Counted from the first letter of the stretch, positions 16,309-25,111 are shown. The stretch: 35,132 nt of DNA from Actinoplanes solisilvae (GCF_003999975.1 NZ_RJAC01000043.1:1-35132); one strand, 5' to 3'. Translations and numbers: made by a program. Notes: generated from the sequence alone by a model not told the origin.

Positions 16309-16713
16309 ATGACCTCTCAGCAACGCCTCGCGGCGCTCCTCGCCCTGATCATCAGCACCGCGGTGCTGCCCGGTTGCTCCTCGGCCGACACCGACCCGCC
16401 GTCCAGCGGCGCACCTGCGGCGGGCGACGCCAAAGCGACCCGGTCTGGTGACGCCGGAGCGACCCGGACGGGCGGCGCCTATTCGGCGAAAGACGTCTGC
16501 GCCTATCTGAAGGGCGAGATCCCGGCGCTGAAGGAGGTCGGCAGTCCCGTAGGGCGGCACGCCAACCTGGCCGGCAAGCTGGCCACCTTCTTCGAGTCTC
16601 ACGGCAAGCCGGAGAACGGCGCCGCCCTGGACGCGGCGACCAAGGCGGAATGCCCGGCCGTGCGTACCGAGGTGCTCACCCTGATCGACGTGGACAGCTT
16701 CAGCTCGTTCTAG
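16309..16713 (+). CDS. Small secreted lipoprotein of unknown function (134 aa)
   Basis: A type II signal peptide is visible: a short N-terminus with one Arg, the hydrophobic run LAALLALIISTAVL, and lipobox LPGC with the lipidated Cys at residue 23. A low-complexity Ser/Ala/Gly/Thr linker follows (about 24-57, with two GDA[K/G]ATR-like steps), then a roughly 75-residue acidic/helical domain with two Cys residues (in KDVCAYLKGEI and AECPAVRTEV) that could form a disulfide. It is expected on the outer face of the membrane. An AGGAACGG Shine-Dalgarno precedes ATG 16309. No family is recognised. Its stop overlaps the end of the minus-strand fragment by 14 bases. Confidence 0.85.
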   Translation: MTSQQRLAALLALIISTAVLPGCSSADTDPPSSGAPAAGDAKATRSGDAGATRTGGAYSAKDVCAYLKGEIPALKEVGSPVGRHANLAGKLATFFESHGKPENGAALDAATKAECPAVRTEVLTLIDVDSFSSF

Positions 16714-16981
16714 CTCCAGCCCGGACGACGCCGGCGCCGTCCATCCCACTTGGTCGTGTGGGGAGGACGTTCAATGCTTCCTGCAGGAGCGCCCGCGGGT
16801 GGCGGCCGCAGCAGTCGCAGGGAAGATGTCGCCTCTTGCGCGGCTGGTCGGCAATCTGCCGCCACGCGGCCAGGGCCTCGCCGACAGCGCCGGGCCAGAA
16901 GCCGATGCGCGCCCAGTCCTGAGCCGTCTTCCACTCGACGAGGCTGAGGTCGTGCTGGCCACGCTTGTCGAAGCCCGGCAC
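16700..16981 (-). pseudogene. Fragment of an unidentified protein with a CDCCGRHP motif
   Basis: Ninety-three codons from GTG 16981 read FDKRGQHDLSLVEWKTAQDW, FWPGAVGEALAAWRQIADQP and LPCDCCGRHPRALLQEALNV, clearly protein-like compared with the other frames, before a short Arg/Gly tail. There is no Shine-Dalgarno before the GTG, and the reading appears cut at both ends, so a truncated gene is the best call; a small intact gene is possible. CDCC could bind metal. It lies between the lipoprotein stop and the Hsp70 stop, on the Hsp70 strand. The family is not identified. Confidence 0.5.
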
Positions 16982-16998
16982 GTGGGGTGACGGCCATG

Positions 16999-19314
16999 TC
17001 AGAACCAGCAGGGGTGGCCCTCCCGTGCGCCTTTGGCGGTCAGCAGCGTCTCGCCGGTGCCGTCGGGGCGTTGGGCCACGACCGTGGGCGCCTCGTAAGG
17101 GCCGCGGACGAAGGCGTACCAGGAGCCGTCGGGTGACCAGGACGGGTCCATCTCGCGGGCCGGGTCGTCGGTCAGGCGTACGGGGTTGGAGCCGTTGGTG
17201 TTGATGATCCAGATGTCGGAGTCGTCGTCGTTGACCTGGCGGGTGTAGAGGATCTTCGAGTCGTCGGGGGAGAGGGCGGGGTCGACGGCGTTGCCCTGGG
17301 CGGGGGTGGTGACGGCGCGGCCGGGCTCCTGCGGGGCGTCGGCCGAGAGCTCGAAGATCTGCTTGACGCCGTTGCGTTCCGCCCAGTAGATGATCTTGTT
17401 GCCCTTCGTGGACCACACGGGGTCGTCCTTGGTCGCGCCCGAGAAGGTCAGCTGGGTGGGGGTGCCGCCGGCCACCGGGATCGTGAAGATCTGGTTGATG
17501 TCGCGGACCTTCTTCACGAATGCGAGCTGGGTGTCGTCGGGCGACCAGGTGACGCGGCCGCTGGTGACGCCGCGCAGCAACACCCGGCGTTCGCCGCCGT
17601 CGCGGTTCATGACGACGATGTCGCTGGTCGAGCCGGGGTTGAAGTGGGTCAGGGCGATCTGCTCGCGGTCGTGTGACCAGCGGGGCAGCCAGTCGCCGGT
17701 CTGGGTGCCCTTGAGCTGGGTGCGCGGGGTGCCGAGGGCGGGCTTGAACGAGGCCACCTTCGACAAGCGCTCGGTGATGCCGCCCGGTCCGGTGTCGACG
17801 CGTACGAGGATCGCGGCGTCGGTCGGGATGCCGGGGGCCGTGGACGAAGAGGCGGGGCCGGGCGTCTGGGCGTTCCCGCGGTTCTTGTCGCGGTCGAGCA
17901 CGAGATACGTGCCGGCGGCGACGGCCAGCAGCACGGCGAGCGCGGCCCCCGACATGGCGAGCCGGCGGGTGCGGCGAGGGCTTTCGATCTGGTATGGGAG
18001 GGGGACGTCGACGGCGATCGGCGTCAGCTCCTCAGTCGTCGACGGCGGGGAAGCGGGGCTCGGCACGGTGGCCGCCCCGCGGGCGAACGCGACGGGCGAT
18101 GGCACCGGCGCGGGCATCGGGGTCGGCATGACCTGCGTCGGAGTGGGCTGAGCGGGGCTGCGCGGCGCGACCACCGGAGCAAGAGCCGGCGCGGGAACAG
18201 CCGCCTGAACGCGGGCAGCGGGCGCGGGCGCCGGGAGTGACGATGCGGGCGCCTGCACCGGCGCCGTGGCGATCGCCGCGCCCATCGCGATGCTGTGCTC
18301 CGGATGCGGGTCGGCCACGACGGGCCGGCCGAACTCCTCGGACAGCATCTGCCCGACCAGGGGGATCCGCGACGACCCCCCGGCCAGCAGGATCGCGCTG
18401 ACGTCCGCGGCCGGGACCCCGGCCCCCCGAAGCGCCCGCCGCACCGCCGCGACCGTGTCCTCCAGCGACGGCGCGATCATCGACTCGAGCTCGGACCGGT
18501 TGAGCCGCACCCGGGTGTGCACCCCGGGCAGCGCCACCGGGATCTCCGTCTCGGTGTCGAACGAGAGTGCCTCCTTCGCCTCGACGCAGTCACGCCGCAG
18601 CCGGGACAGGGCGCTCACGACTTCGTCGTCGTCCGGGTCGAATGAAGCGTCCAGCGCCGCCACCACGTGCGCGAACACGGCCTCGTCGAAGTCGGCCCCG
18701 CCGAGCTGTTCCACGCCTTCGGGCTCGCCCAGCAGCGTGAAGCCGTCCCCGTCGCGGCGCAACAACGCCACGTCGAACGTCCCGCCGCCCAGGTCGTACA
18801 CCATGACGGTCTCTCCGGGAGCGATCCGTCGGGCCGTGGCGTGCTGCAGCGCCGCCGCCTCGGGCTCGGTGATCACCCGGACGTCGCCCGCGTCGGCCAG
18901 CCGCACCGCCTGCGCGAATTGTTCGCGCTTGTAGGGACCCCAGTTGGCCGGCTGGGTCAGCGTGATCGCTGACGGGGGTGCGTCGCGCAGGCGGGTCACC
19001 TCGTCGAGCACGTGGCGCAGCAGCCGGGCGGTCAGCGCGTGGGCCGAGAACGGGGCCCCGCCGACCAGGATCGGCACCGGGTCGCCGATGCGCCGCTTGA
19101 ACTCGCGGGCCAGGCGGGACGGCTCGCCGGGGCCGCGCCGCTCGGCCGCCTCGCCGATGAGCAGCTCGCCGTCGTCCTTCACGAAGACCAGCGACGGGAT
19201 CTCGGCGCGCCGCCCGCCGAGCCGCACGACGTCGACGCGGCCGTCGTCGTCGCGCACCGCCGCCGCGGTTTGGGTGGTGCCCAAGTCGATGCCGAGGCCG
19301 TAAGTCCGCTTCAC
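16999..19314 (-). CDS. Hsp70 ATPase - transmembrane - TolB-like beta-propeller fusion
   Basis: The product is 771 residues. Residues 1-350 are an Hsp70/actin-fold ATPase: phosphate-1 GIDLGTTQT at 8-16, phosphate-2 VYDLGGGTFDVA at 172-183 and adenosine motif LLAGGSSRIPLV at 309-320. The Hsp70 substrate-binding and lid domains are absent. Instead there is a Pro/Ala-rich linker (about 351-430), a basic patch (RRTRR), one membrane span (about 452-473), and a C-terminal region of repeats like TWSPDDTQLAFV, ALSPDDSKILYT and SWSPDGSWYAFV typical of TolB/PD40 beta-propeller blades. Predicted topology is ATPase inside, propeller outside. It may couple extracellular binding to cytoplasmic ATPase state; no J-protein or GrpE is adjacent. 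ATG 19314 begins MKRTYGLGIDLGTT, a normal Hsp70 start. Confidence 0.93.
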   Translation of the reverse strand: MKRTYGLGIDLGTTQTAAAVRDDDGRVDVVRLGGRRAEIPSLVFVKDDGELLIGEAAERRGPGEPSRLAREFKRRIGDPVPILVGGAPFSAHALTARLLRHVLDEVTRLRDAPPSAITLTQPANWGPYKREQFAQAVRLADAGDVRVITEPEAAALQHATARRIAPGETVMVYDLGGGTFDVALLRRDGDGFTLLGEPEGVEQLGGADFDEAVFAHVVAALDASFDPDDDEVVSALSRLRRDCVEAKEALSFDTETEIPVALPGVHTRVRLNRSELESMIAPSLEDTVAAVRRALRGAGVPAADVSAILLAGGSSRIPLVGQMLSEEFGRPVVADPHPEHSIAMGAAIATAPVQAPASSLPAPAPAARVQAAVPAPALAPVVAPRSPAQPTPTQVMPTPMPAPVPSPVAFARGAATVPSPASPPSTTEELTPIAVDVPLPYQIESPRRTRRLAMSGAALAVLLAVAAGTYLVLDRDKNRGNAQTPGPASSSTAPGIPTDAAILVRVDTGPGGITERLSKVASFKPALGTPRTQLKGTQTGDWLPRWSHDREQIALTHFNPGSTSDIVVMNRDGGERRVLLRGVTSGRVTWSPDDTQLAFVKKVRDINQIFTIPVAGGTPTQLTFSGATKDDPVWSTKGNKIIYWAERNGVKQIFELSADAPQEPGRAVTTPAQGNAVDPALSPDDSKILYTRQVNDDDSDIWIINTNGSNPVRLTDDPAREMDPSWSPDGSWYAFVRGPYEAPTVVAQRPDGTGETLLTAKGAREGHPCWF

Positions 19315-19400
19315 GCCACAGATGGTCCCAAAGACCCGCTAGTCCCGCCGCTGCCCGAAAGGGTAACCGCGCCGCATAACCGGCCGGATTTGCGACAGAA

Positions 19401-19434
19401 TGGATCGTCAGGCAGGCAAAACTTGCAAGATCCA
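19401..19434. promoter_or_regulatory. Inverted repeat in the Hsp70/GH92 divergent spacer
   Basis: TGGATC (19401-19406) and GATCCA (19429-19434) form 6-bp arms, and an inner palindrome CTTGCAAG lies at 19422-19429. It is between the divergent Hsp70 and GH92 genes, about 20 bases before the GH92 ribosome-binding site, consistent with an operator for the mannosidase operon. No clear -10 was found. Confidence 0.3.
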
Positions 19435-19499
19435 CTTCTGACTCGGGGAGTTCATCTTGACGAAACCTCCGGCCGTGCGGCGCTGGATAGAGTCCCGCC

Positions 19500-21725
19500 A
19501 TTCTCGACAACGTTGATCCCTTCATCGGCACCGCGGCGACGGACCTGCCTCCCGCCCGCGGACTGGCCGCCACCTGGTGGTGGCCCAAACCCCAGGTGGG
19601 CAACACCCACCCGGGGGCGACCTCGCCGCTCGGCATGGTCTCCGCCTGCGCCTATTCGGGGGCCTACCCGACCGGCTACGGGCTTTACACCAAGAACACC
19701 GAAGGCGTGCCCGAGACGATGTTCGGGCAGCTCCAGGCGTCCGGGTTCACCCACTTCCAGCAGTCCGGCACCGGCGCGATCCGCAAGTACTACAACTACG
19801 TTCGCGTGACCCCGATGGTGCAGCAGCTCGACGACCTCGGCCGCTCGTGGGCACTGTCGAACGAGGAGGCGTCCCCCGGCTACTACGCGGCCACGCTCGA
19901 CACCGGCATCCGCAGCGAGATCACCGTCGGCGAGAAGGTCGCGGTCCACCGCTATACGTTCCCGGCCCACAGCAGCGCCCGCGTCGTGATCGACCTGTCC
20001 TGCGGCGGGCTCGCCACCGAGCTGGGCCGCACGGTGCCGCTGCGCGCCCAGATCGAGAGCATGGGCCACGGCCGGGCGCAGGGCACGGTCGTCATGGAGG
20101 GCGTGCCGCTCTCGGTCCACGTCGAGGTCGACAGCCCGCACTGGCGGCAGATGCTCTGGTACGACCGCCGCCTGATCGACGGCGGCACGAGGCTCGACTT
20201 CGACAGCATCCGGCACACCAACCTGCGCCCGTTCGGCATGCTGTTCATGGGCTCCACACGGCCGGGGCAGACGGTCGAGGTGCGGCTCGGCTTCTCGCTG
20301 CGCGGGTGCGACCAGGCCCGGGAGAACCTGCGGCGCGAGTGCGGCTCGGAAAGTCCCGCGTTCCCCGTCGTACGGGCGAAAACGCGGGCCAAATGGCGCG
20401 AACACCTCGACAAGGTCAAAGTCGACGGGGGTACGCCGGCCCGGCGCACGGTGCTGGCCACGTCGCTCTACCACGCCCTGATCAAGCCGTGTTTCGCCGA
20501 CGACGAGAGCCCGTTCTGGCCCAACAGCGGCCCGTACGCCTTCGACGTGTGCACGATGTGGGACATCTACAAGACGCAGCTCCCGCTGCTGTCCGCGCTC
20601 GTGCCCGACCGCGCTGCCGACCTGCTCGAATCGCTGATCCGGGTGTGCGAGGAGGAGGGCAACTTCCCGATCGGCTACCGGATGGCCCGCGGCGCCGACC
20701 GGTTCTTCCGCCAGGCCAGCGCCCTCGCGCACACCGCCCTGGCCGACGCGCACGCGCTGGGCACCGCGGGCATCGACTGGGCCTGGGCGCTCGTGCACAT
20801 GGTCGACGACCTGCGCCGCATGTACGGCGAGGACTTCTACGAGCACGGCGTCGTCCACCCGATCACCCACACCCTCGACCTGGCGTACGGCTACCACTGC
20901 ACCGCCCGGGTGGCGCGCGCGCTCAACGACCACCGCCTCGCCGCCGACCTCGAGGAACGCAGCCGCGGCTGGATCAACGCGTTCGACCCGGACAGCGGCC
21001 TGCTGCGCAACTCGGAGTTCTACGAGGGCGGCAAGTGGAACTACTCGTTCCGGCTGCTGCACGACATGCGCGCGCGCATCGAGGTGGCCGGCGGCGACGC
21101 CCGGTTCATCAAGAAGCTCGACCGGTTCTTCGGCTACGGCGCCGACCCGGTCAAGCAACCCGGCCCGCGCCCGTCGCCGTCCGAGATGCGGGACGGGTAC
21201 GCCCTCAAGCGCTTCGAAGGTCTCAACAACGAGCCCGACATGGAAGCACCGTGGGCCTACCACTACGCCGGACGCCCCGACCGTACGGCCCAGATCGTGC
21301 ACTCGGCGCTCACCTGGCAGTTCGGCACCGGGCCGGGCGGGCTGCCGGGCAACGACGACTCGGGCGGGCTGTCCTCCTGGTACGTGTGGGCGTCGCTGGG
21401 CCTGTTCCCGGTGGCCGGCCAGCACCTGTTCCTGGTCAACGCGCCGGCCTTCGAACGCTCGGCGGTCCAGGTCCCGGGCGGCGAGTTCGTCGTCGAGACC
21501 AGCGGCCACCGCGACACCCCGATCGGCGTCGACGGCGTCGACCGTGAACCGGAGCCGCTCTACGTCCAGTCGGCCACCCTGAACGGCAAGCCCCTGCACG
21601 CGACCCACCTGAGCGCCGCCGACGTGCACCGCGGCGGCCGGTTGCACCTGCGGCTGGGCCCGGAGCCGTCGAGCTGGGGGAGCGGGAACCGCCCGCCCTC
21701 TCTGTCCGACCCTCTCGTCACCTAA
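19500..21725 (+). CDS. GH92-family alpha-mannosidase, with disrupted or non-canonical start
   Basis: The GH92 family (Ca-dependent exo-alpha-mannosidases) is recognised by NVDPFIGTAATDLPPA at the start, then GNTHPGATSPLGMVSACAYS, and the strongly conserved GLPGNDDSGGLSSWYVW block (about 21340-21390) with NEPDMEAPWAYHY before it. Counted from codon 19500 the product is 741 residues, normal for the family. No signal peptide is seen, so the enzyme may be cytoplasmic. The start is unclear: NVDPFIGT is encoded in a frame whose only upstream codons are after a TAG at 19488-19490, and no ATG, GTG or TTG lies between. A GGGGAG Shine-Dalgarno plus TTG at 19457 opens a different frame that stops after 19 codons. 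GTG 19596 would drop the conserved N-terminus. A one-base indel or an ATT start at 19500 are the options. It heads the GT4/P450 operon. Confidence 0.85.
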   Translation: MLDNVDPFIGTAATDLPPARGLAATWWWPKPQVGNTHPGATSPLGMVSACAYSGAYPTGYGLYTKNTEGVPETMFGQLQASGFTHFQQSGTGAIRKYYNYVRVTPMVQQLDDLGRSWALSNEEASPGYYAATLDTGIRSEITVGEKVAVHRYTFPAHSSARVVIDLSCGGLATELGRTVPLRAQIESMGHGRAQGTVVMEGVPLSVHVEVDSPHWRQMLWYDRRLIDGGTRLDFDSIRHTNLRPFGMLFMGSTRPGQTVEVRLGFSLRGCDQARENLRRECGSESPAFPVVRAKTRAKWREHLDKVKVDGGTPARRTVLATSLYHALIKPCFADDESPFWPNSGPYAFDVCTMWDIYKTQLPLLSALVPDRAADLLESLIRVCEEEGNFPIGYRMARGADRFFRQASALAHTALADAHALGTAGIDWAWALVHMVDDLRRMYGEDFYEHGVVHPITHTLDLAYGYHCTARVARALNDHRLAADLEERSRGWINAFDPDSGLLRNSEFYEGGKWNYSFRLLHDMRARIEVAGGDARFIKKLDRFFGYGADPVKQPGPRPSPSEMRDGYALKRFEGLNNEPDMEAPWAYHYAGRPDRTAQIVHSALTWQFGTGPGGLPGNDDSGGLSSWYVWASLGLFPVAGQHLFLVNAPAFERSAVQVPGGEFVVETSGHRDTPIGVDGVDREPEPLYVQSATLNGKPLHATHLSAADVHRGGRLHLRLGPEPSSWGSGNRPPSLSDPLVT

Positions 21726-21735
21726 GGAACCAACG

Positions 21736-22986
21736 TTGACCGATCTTGATCGTCGTCTTGTCATCGTGGTCCGCGCGGACCCGGTGATCTGCGGCCACTC
21801 CGGCGAGGCCCGCAACCTCGCCGAGGTCGCGCTCACCCGGGGCTTCACGGACGTCCGCCTGCTCACCTGGCCGATCCCGGTGCTGCAGGCCGCCGGTCTG
21901 CCGCTCAAGCCGCTGGACCGGCTCCTGCCCTACAGCAAGGGCATCACCGTCGAACGGCCCGAGGCGGTCGGCGACTACCGCGTGCCCGACGGCCGGCACC
22001 TGGCCGGGCTCACCGGCCGGCTGGTCGAGCTGCTGGCCGAGCCGATACCGACCGTCTGCCTGTCGATGTACCTGGTGCCGCACACCCAGGTGGTCGTCGA
22101 CGCGGTCACCGCGGCCCGCGCGGCCGGCTTCGCGCCGGACGTGCACACGATCGCCAAGGCGGTCGGCTCGGACGTCACCAACGTCATCCGCTCGTGCCTG
22201 CGCGAGGGCCGCTTCGGCGCGGCCTCGGTCCTGTTCACCACGTTCCTCGCCAACGACGAGGTGGTCGCCGTCTCCGAGTACACCCGGGACGAGATCATCG
22301 CGTCGGCCGAGGAGGTCGACGCGACCTGCGGCACGTCGTTCGCGGCGAAATGCCGGGAACGGGTGACGGTCAGCTATCCGCCGATCGACTCCTCGGCGTA
22401 CGTCGATCTCGAACCGGCCGCCGTCGACGCGGCGCTGGCCCGGCGCGGGCTCGAACGTGACGGGTACATCCTGTTCCTGTCGCGGGTGGCGCGGGCCAAG
22501 GGGATCTACGACCTGGTGATCGCGTACGGCGAGATGCGCAGCCGCGACCGGGTCAAGCTGGTCGTCGCGGGCAACGGGCCGGCGCTGGAGCACGTGCGGG
22601 CGATGGCCAAGGAGGACGACCGGATCATCTTCCTCAACGACGTCGACGACGAGGAGAAGCCGCTGCTCATGCGCGGGTGCGCGGCGTACGCGCTGCCGAC
22701 CAAGCCGGAGCCCGACTTCGTCGAGACGTTCGGGATCGCCCTGGCCGAGAAGATGCTGGCCGGCGGCGGCCCGGTGGTGACGACCCTGACCGGCGGCACC
22801 GGCGAGGCGGTCGGCGACACGGCGATCATCGTCGAGCCGGGCGACATTCACGGGCTGGCCGACGCGCTCGACCACGCCGTCATGGAGATGACCGTCTCGG
22901 AACGCGAGGAGATGGCGGCCCGCGCGTTGAAGAAGGCGATGACCTTCGATCGTACGGCGGTCTTCGACTCGCTCTTCCCCGTGTAG
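21736..22986 (+). CDS. GT4-family glycosyltransferase
   Basis: The 416-residue product has a GT-B fold pattern. An N-terminal region (DLDRRLVIVVRADPVICGHS) begins with the acceptor-side Rossmann half. The C-terminal half has ILFLSRVARAKGIYDLVIAY and KLVVAGNGPALEHVRAM, and the retaining-GT E-x7-E signature in ETFGIALAE, followed by the GGTGEAV and AIIVEPGD segments typical of GT4. It transfers a sugar from a nucleotide donor; donor and acceptor are unknown. The TTG start is 8 bases after AAGGA, 10 bases downstream of the GH92 stop, so the two genes are co-transcribed. Pairing a mannosidase with a GT4 suggests work on a mannose-containing glycan or glycoconjugate, but that is inference. Confidence 0.9.
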   Translation: MTDLDRRLVIVVRADPVICGHSGEARNLAEVALTRGFTDVRLLTWPIPVLQAAGLPLKPLDRLLPYSKGITVERPEAVGDYRVPDGRHLAGLTGRLVELLAEPIPTVCLSMYLVPHTQVVVDAVTAARAAGFAPDVHTIAKAVGSDVTNVIRSCLREGRFGAASVLFTTFLANDEVVAVSEYTRDEIIASAEEVDATCGTSFAAKCRERVTVSYPPIDSSAYVDLEPAAVDAALARRGLERDGYILFLSRVARAKGIYDLVIAYGEMRSRDRVKLVVAGNGPALEHVRAMAKEDDRIIFLNDVDDEEKPLLMRGCAAYALPTKPEPDFVETFGIALAEKMLAGGGPVVTTLTGGTGEAVGDTAIIVEPGDIHGLADALDHAVMEMTVSEREEMAARALKKAMTFDRTAVFDSLFPV

Positions 22987-22989
22987 TCC

Positions 22990-24165
22990 ATGGACCTCAC
23001 CGACCCCGCGTTCGTCCGGGACCCGTACCCGGGGCTGGCGCGGCTGCGCGAACGCGGGGCGGTGACCTGGCATCCTTCCTCCGGCCAGTTCCTGGCGGCG
23101 AGTCACACGGCGGCCTCCGCCGTGCTCCGCGATCGGCGGCTGGGGCGGTTCTGGACGGATCGGGAGCCTTCGGAGTTCTATGAGCCGTTCAACCTGCTGC
23201 ACCGCAATCAGATGATGGAGAACGAGCCGCCGGCCCACACCCGGCTGCGGTCGGTGGTGGCGCGGGCCTTCGCCCGGGGACATGTCGAACGGCTGCGGCC
23301 GGAGATCGAGACCCAGGCCGCTGCTCTCGTGGCGGCCGCGGGCCCGGAGTTCGACCTGCTGGCCGACGTGGCCGAGCCCCTCGCGGTCACGGTCATCGCC
23401 GAGCTGCTGGGGGTGCCGGCCTCCGATCGGCATCGCTTGCGGCCGTGGTCCGCGGCGATCGTCCGGATGTACGAGCTGTCCCGTACGCCGTCCGACGAGG
23501 CAGCGGCCCTCGACGCGTGCCGCGAGTTCACCGCCTACCTGCGGTGGCTGGCCGCGCTGCGTACCTCGGATCCGCGTGACGACCTGATCAGCCACCTCGT
23601 GGACGGTCTCACGCCCGACGAGGTGGTGGCGTCGGCGATCCTGCTGCTCAACGCGGGCCACGAGGCGTCGGTCAACGCGCTCGGCGGCGGCATCGTCGCG
23701 TTGCTGCGCCACCCCGCCGAACACGCCCGCCTGCGCGCCGACCCGTCCCTGCTCCCGACGGCGGCCGAAGAGATGATCCGGTACGACCCCCCGCTGCACA
23801 TGTTCGTGCGCACAGCGGCCGCCGACGTCGACGTCTCCGGCGTACGCATCCCGGCCGGCGCATCGATCGCCGCCCTGCTCGGCGCGGCCAATCGTGACCC
23901 GGTCGTCTTCGACTCCCCGGACACCTTCGACGTCGGCCGCGACCCGAACCCGCACCTCGGCTTCGGTGCGGGCCTGCATTTCTGCCTCGGGGCGCCGCTC
24001 GCCCGCCTCGAACTGCGCGGCGCCCTGGCCGCCCTGCTGGCCGCCGGCACCCGGCTGGAACTGGCCGAGGAGCCGGTCAACCGCCCGACGTTCGTCCTGC
24101 GCGCCTACCGTTCGGTCCGGCTGCGGCTGTCCGGGCCGGCCGTTCGCGTTGCCCCGACCGGCTAG
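22990..24165 (+). CDS. Cytochrome P450 (bacterial class I type)
   Basis: The product is 391 residues, normal for actinobacterial P450s. The I-helix oxygen-binding motif reads AGHEAS (222-227), with Ser instead of the usual Thr of the acid-alcohol pair. ExxR is EMIR at 261-264. The heme loop FGAGLHFCLG (325-334) has Cys332 as the thiolate ligand. P450s monooxygenate small substrates using electrons from ferredoxin; no ferredoxin or reductase gene is near. It starts 4 bases after the glycosyltransferase stop, so it shares that operon. The substrate cannot be inferred. Confidence 0.93.
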   Translation: MDLTDPAFVRDPYPGLARLRERGAVTWHPSSGQFLAASHTAASAVLRDRRLGRFWTDREPSEFYEPFNLLHRNQMMENEPPAHTRLRSVVARAFARGHVERLRPEIETQAAALVAAAGPEFDLLADVAEPLAVTVIAELLGVPASDRHRLRPWSAAIVRMYELSRTPSDEAAALDACREFTAYLRWLAALRTSDPRDDLISHLVDGLTPDEVVASAILLLNAGHEASVNALGGGIVALLRHPAEHARLRADPSLLPTAAEEMIRYDPPLHMFVRTAAADVDVSGVRIPAGASIAALLGAANRDPVVFDSPDTFDVGRDPNPHLGFGAGLHFCLGAPLARLELRGALAALLAAGTRLELAEEPVNRPTFVLRAYRSVRLRLSGPAVRVAPTG

Positions 24166-24175
24166 AAAGATCTTC

Positions 24176-25111
24176 ATGACCGAAGAGGCCGACCTTGCCA
24201 CCGAGCTCGGGCTGCTGCGTGGCACCGTGGGCCACGAACGCTGGAGCCGGGTGTGGCACCTGACCGGGCGCGGGCAGGCCATCGTTCCCGAACTGCAGCG
24301 GATCCGCCGCCACGGACCGGGCCGTCTTCGTCCCGCGGCGCTCGAGGTGCTGGTCACCCTCGTCGGCGAGGCCGGTCTGCACCCGGACGACCTCGCGGCG
24401 GCCGAGCGGCTCGTGCGAGTCAAGGCCCCGGTGGAGGCCTCCCTGAGCATCAGCCGCTGCTGGGATGCCTGGCTGTGCGTCCGCGGGGGTGAGCAACGCG
24501 CGATCATCGATTCTCTCGGCCTGACCCCGCTGCGCCCGGCGACGTTCGCACTGGCCACGCAGGTGATCTCGGACGATCGCGCCGATCCCGGCGGTCTGGT
24601 GTTCGTCACCCCGGAGATCGGCGGGTGGACCGTCGTCGCCGGGGGTTGGTACAGCCCGCACGACGGCGCCCGCTCCGGCGAGGTGCGGTCGCTGGTCGAA
24701 CGGCTCAGCGGCGAGTTCGGCGAGGCCCACGCGTTCTGCCTCAACGAGTACTCGGAGGAGTCGACCTGGCTGATCGCCGAACAGGGCCGGACCGTCCGGC
24801 GCTTCGGCTACGACTACAACACCGGCGCGACCTCCTCCCCCGTCGGGGCTCCGCTTCCGATCGAACGCCGCCACCTCGACGCTGTCGGCATCAGCGTCGC
24901 CCCCGAGGAGGTGGACGACGACGAGGATTTCGACGACGCGTACGCCGATTTCTTGGACGCCTGTACCGCGCGCACGGTGGCCGCCGAGATGAGCGTCGAC
25001 ATCGTCTCCGGCGTGCTGCGAGAGGACGCCGTCGTGCGGGGCGTCGGGATGCTGGCGCGCCTTCCGGGCTCGCCCGCGTTGAGCATCCCGCCTGGTCGAT
25101 ACCGAATCTGA
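24176..25111 (+). CDS. Hypothetical protein (311 aa), last gene of the GH92/GT4/P450 operon
   Basis: ATG 24176 is chosen over upstream in-frame codons because it lies 11 bases after the P450 stop and the sequence before it is shadow. The protein starts TEEADLATELGLLRGTVGHE and contains GGWTVVAGGWYSPHDGAR and AFCLNEYSEESTWLIAEQGR, with an acidic cluster EEVDDDEDFDDAYADF near the end. No signal or membrane segment is seen. The sandwich-like middle (RRFGYDYNTG, then SPVGAPLPIE) resembles uncharacterised actinobacterial proteins. No function is assigned. It ends at TGA 25109, immediately abutting the stop of the opposite-strand gene. Confidence 0.8.
   Translation: MTEEADLATELGLLRGTVGHERWSRVWHLTGRGQAIVPELQRIRRHGPGRLRPAALEVLVTLVGEAGLHPDDLAAAERLVRVKAPVEASLSISRCWDAWLCVRGGEQRAIIDSLGLTPLRPATFALATQVISDDRADPGGLVFVTPEIGGWTVVAGGWYSPHDGARSGEVRSLVERLSGEFGEAHAFCLNEYSEESTWLIAEQGRTVRRFGYDYNTGATSSPVGAPLPIERRHLDAVGISVAPEEVDDDEDFDDAYADFLDACTARTVAAEMSVDIVSGVLREDAVVRGVGMLARLPGSPALSIPPGRYRI

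Noticed and set aside
19452..24744. Long minus-strand open frames of about 800 and 1,000 residues opposite the GH92/GT4/P450 operon
   Set aside because: Their composition (Arg, Gly, Gln, His, Asp, Val-rich with no motifs) is typical of antisense shadows of high-GC genes, and the plus-strand genes carry clear family motifs.
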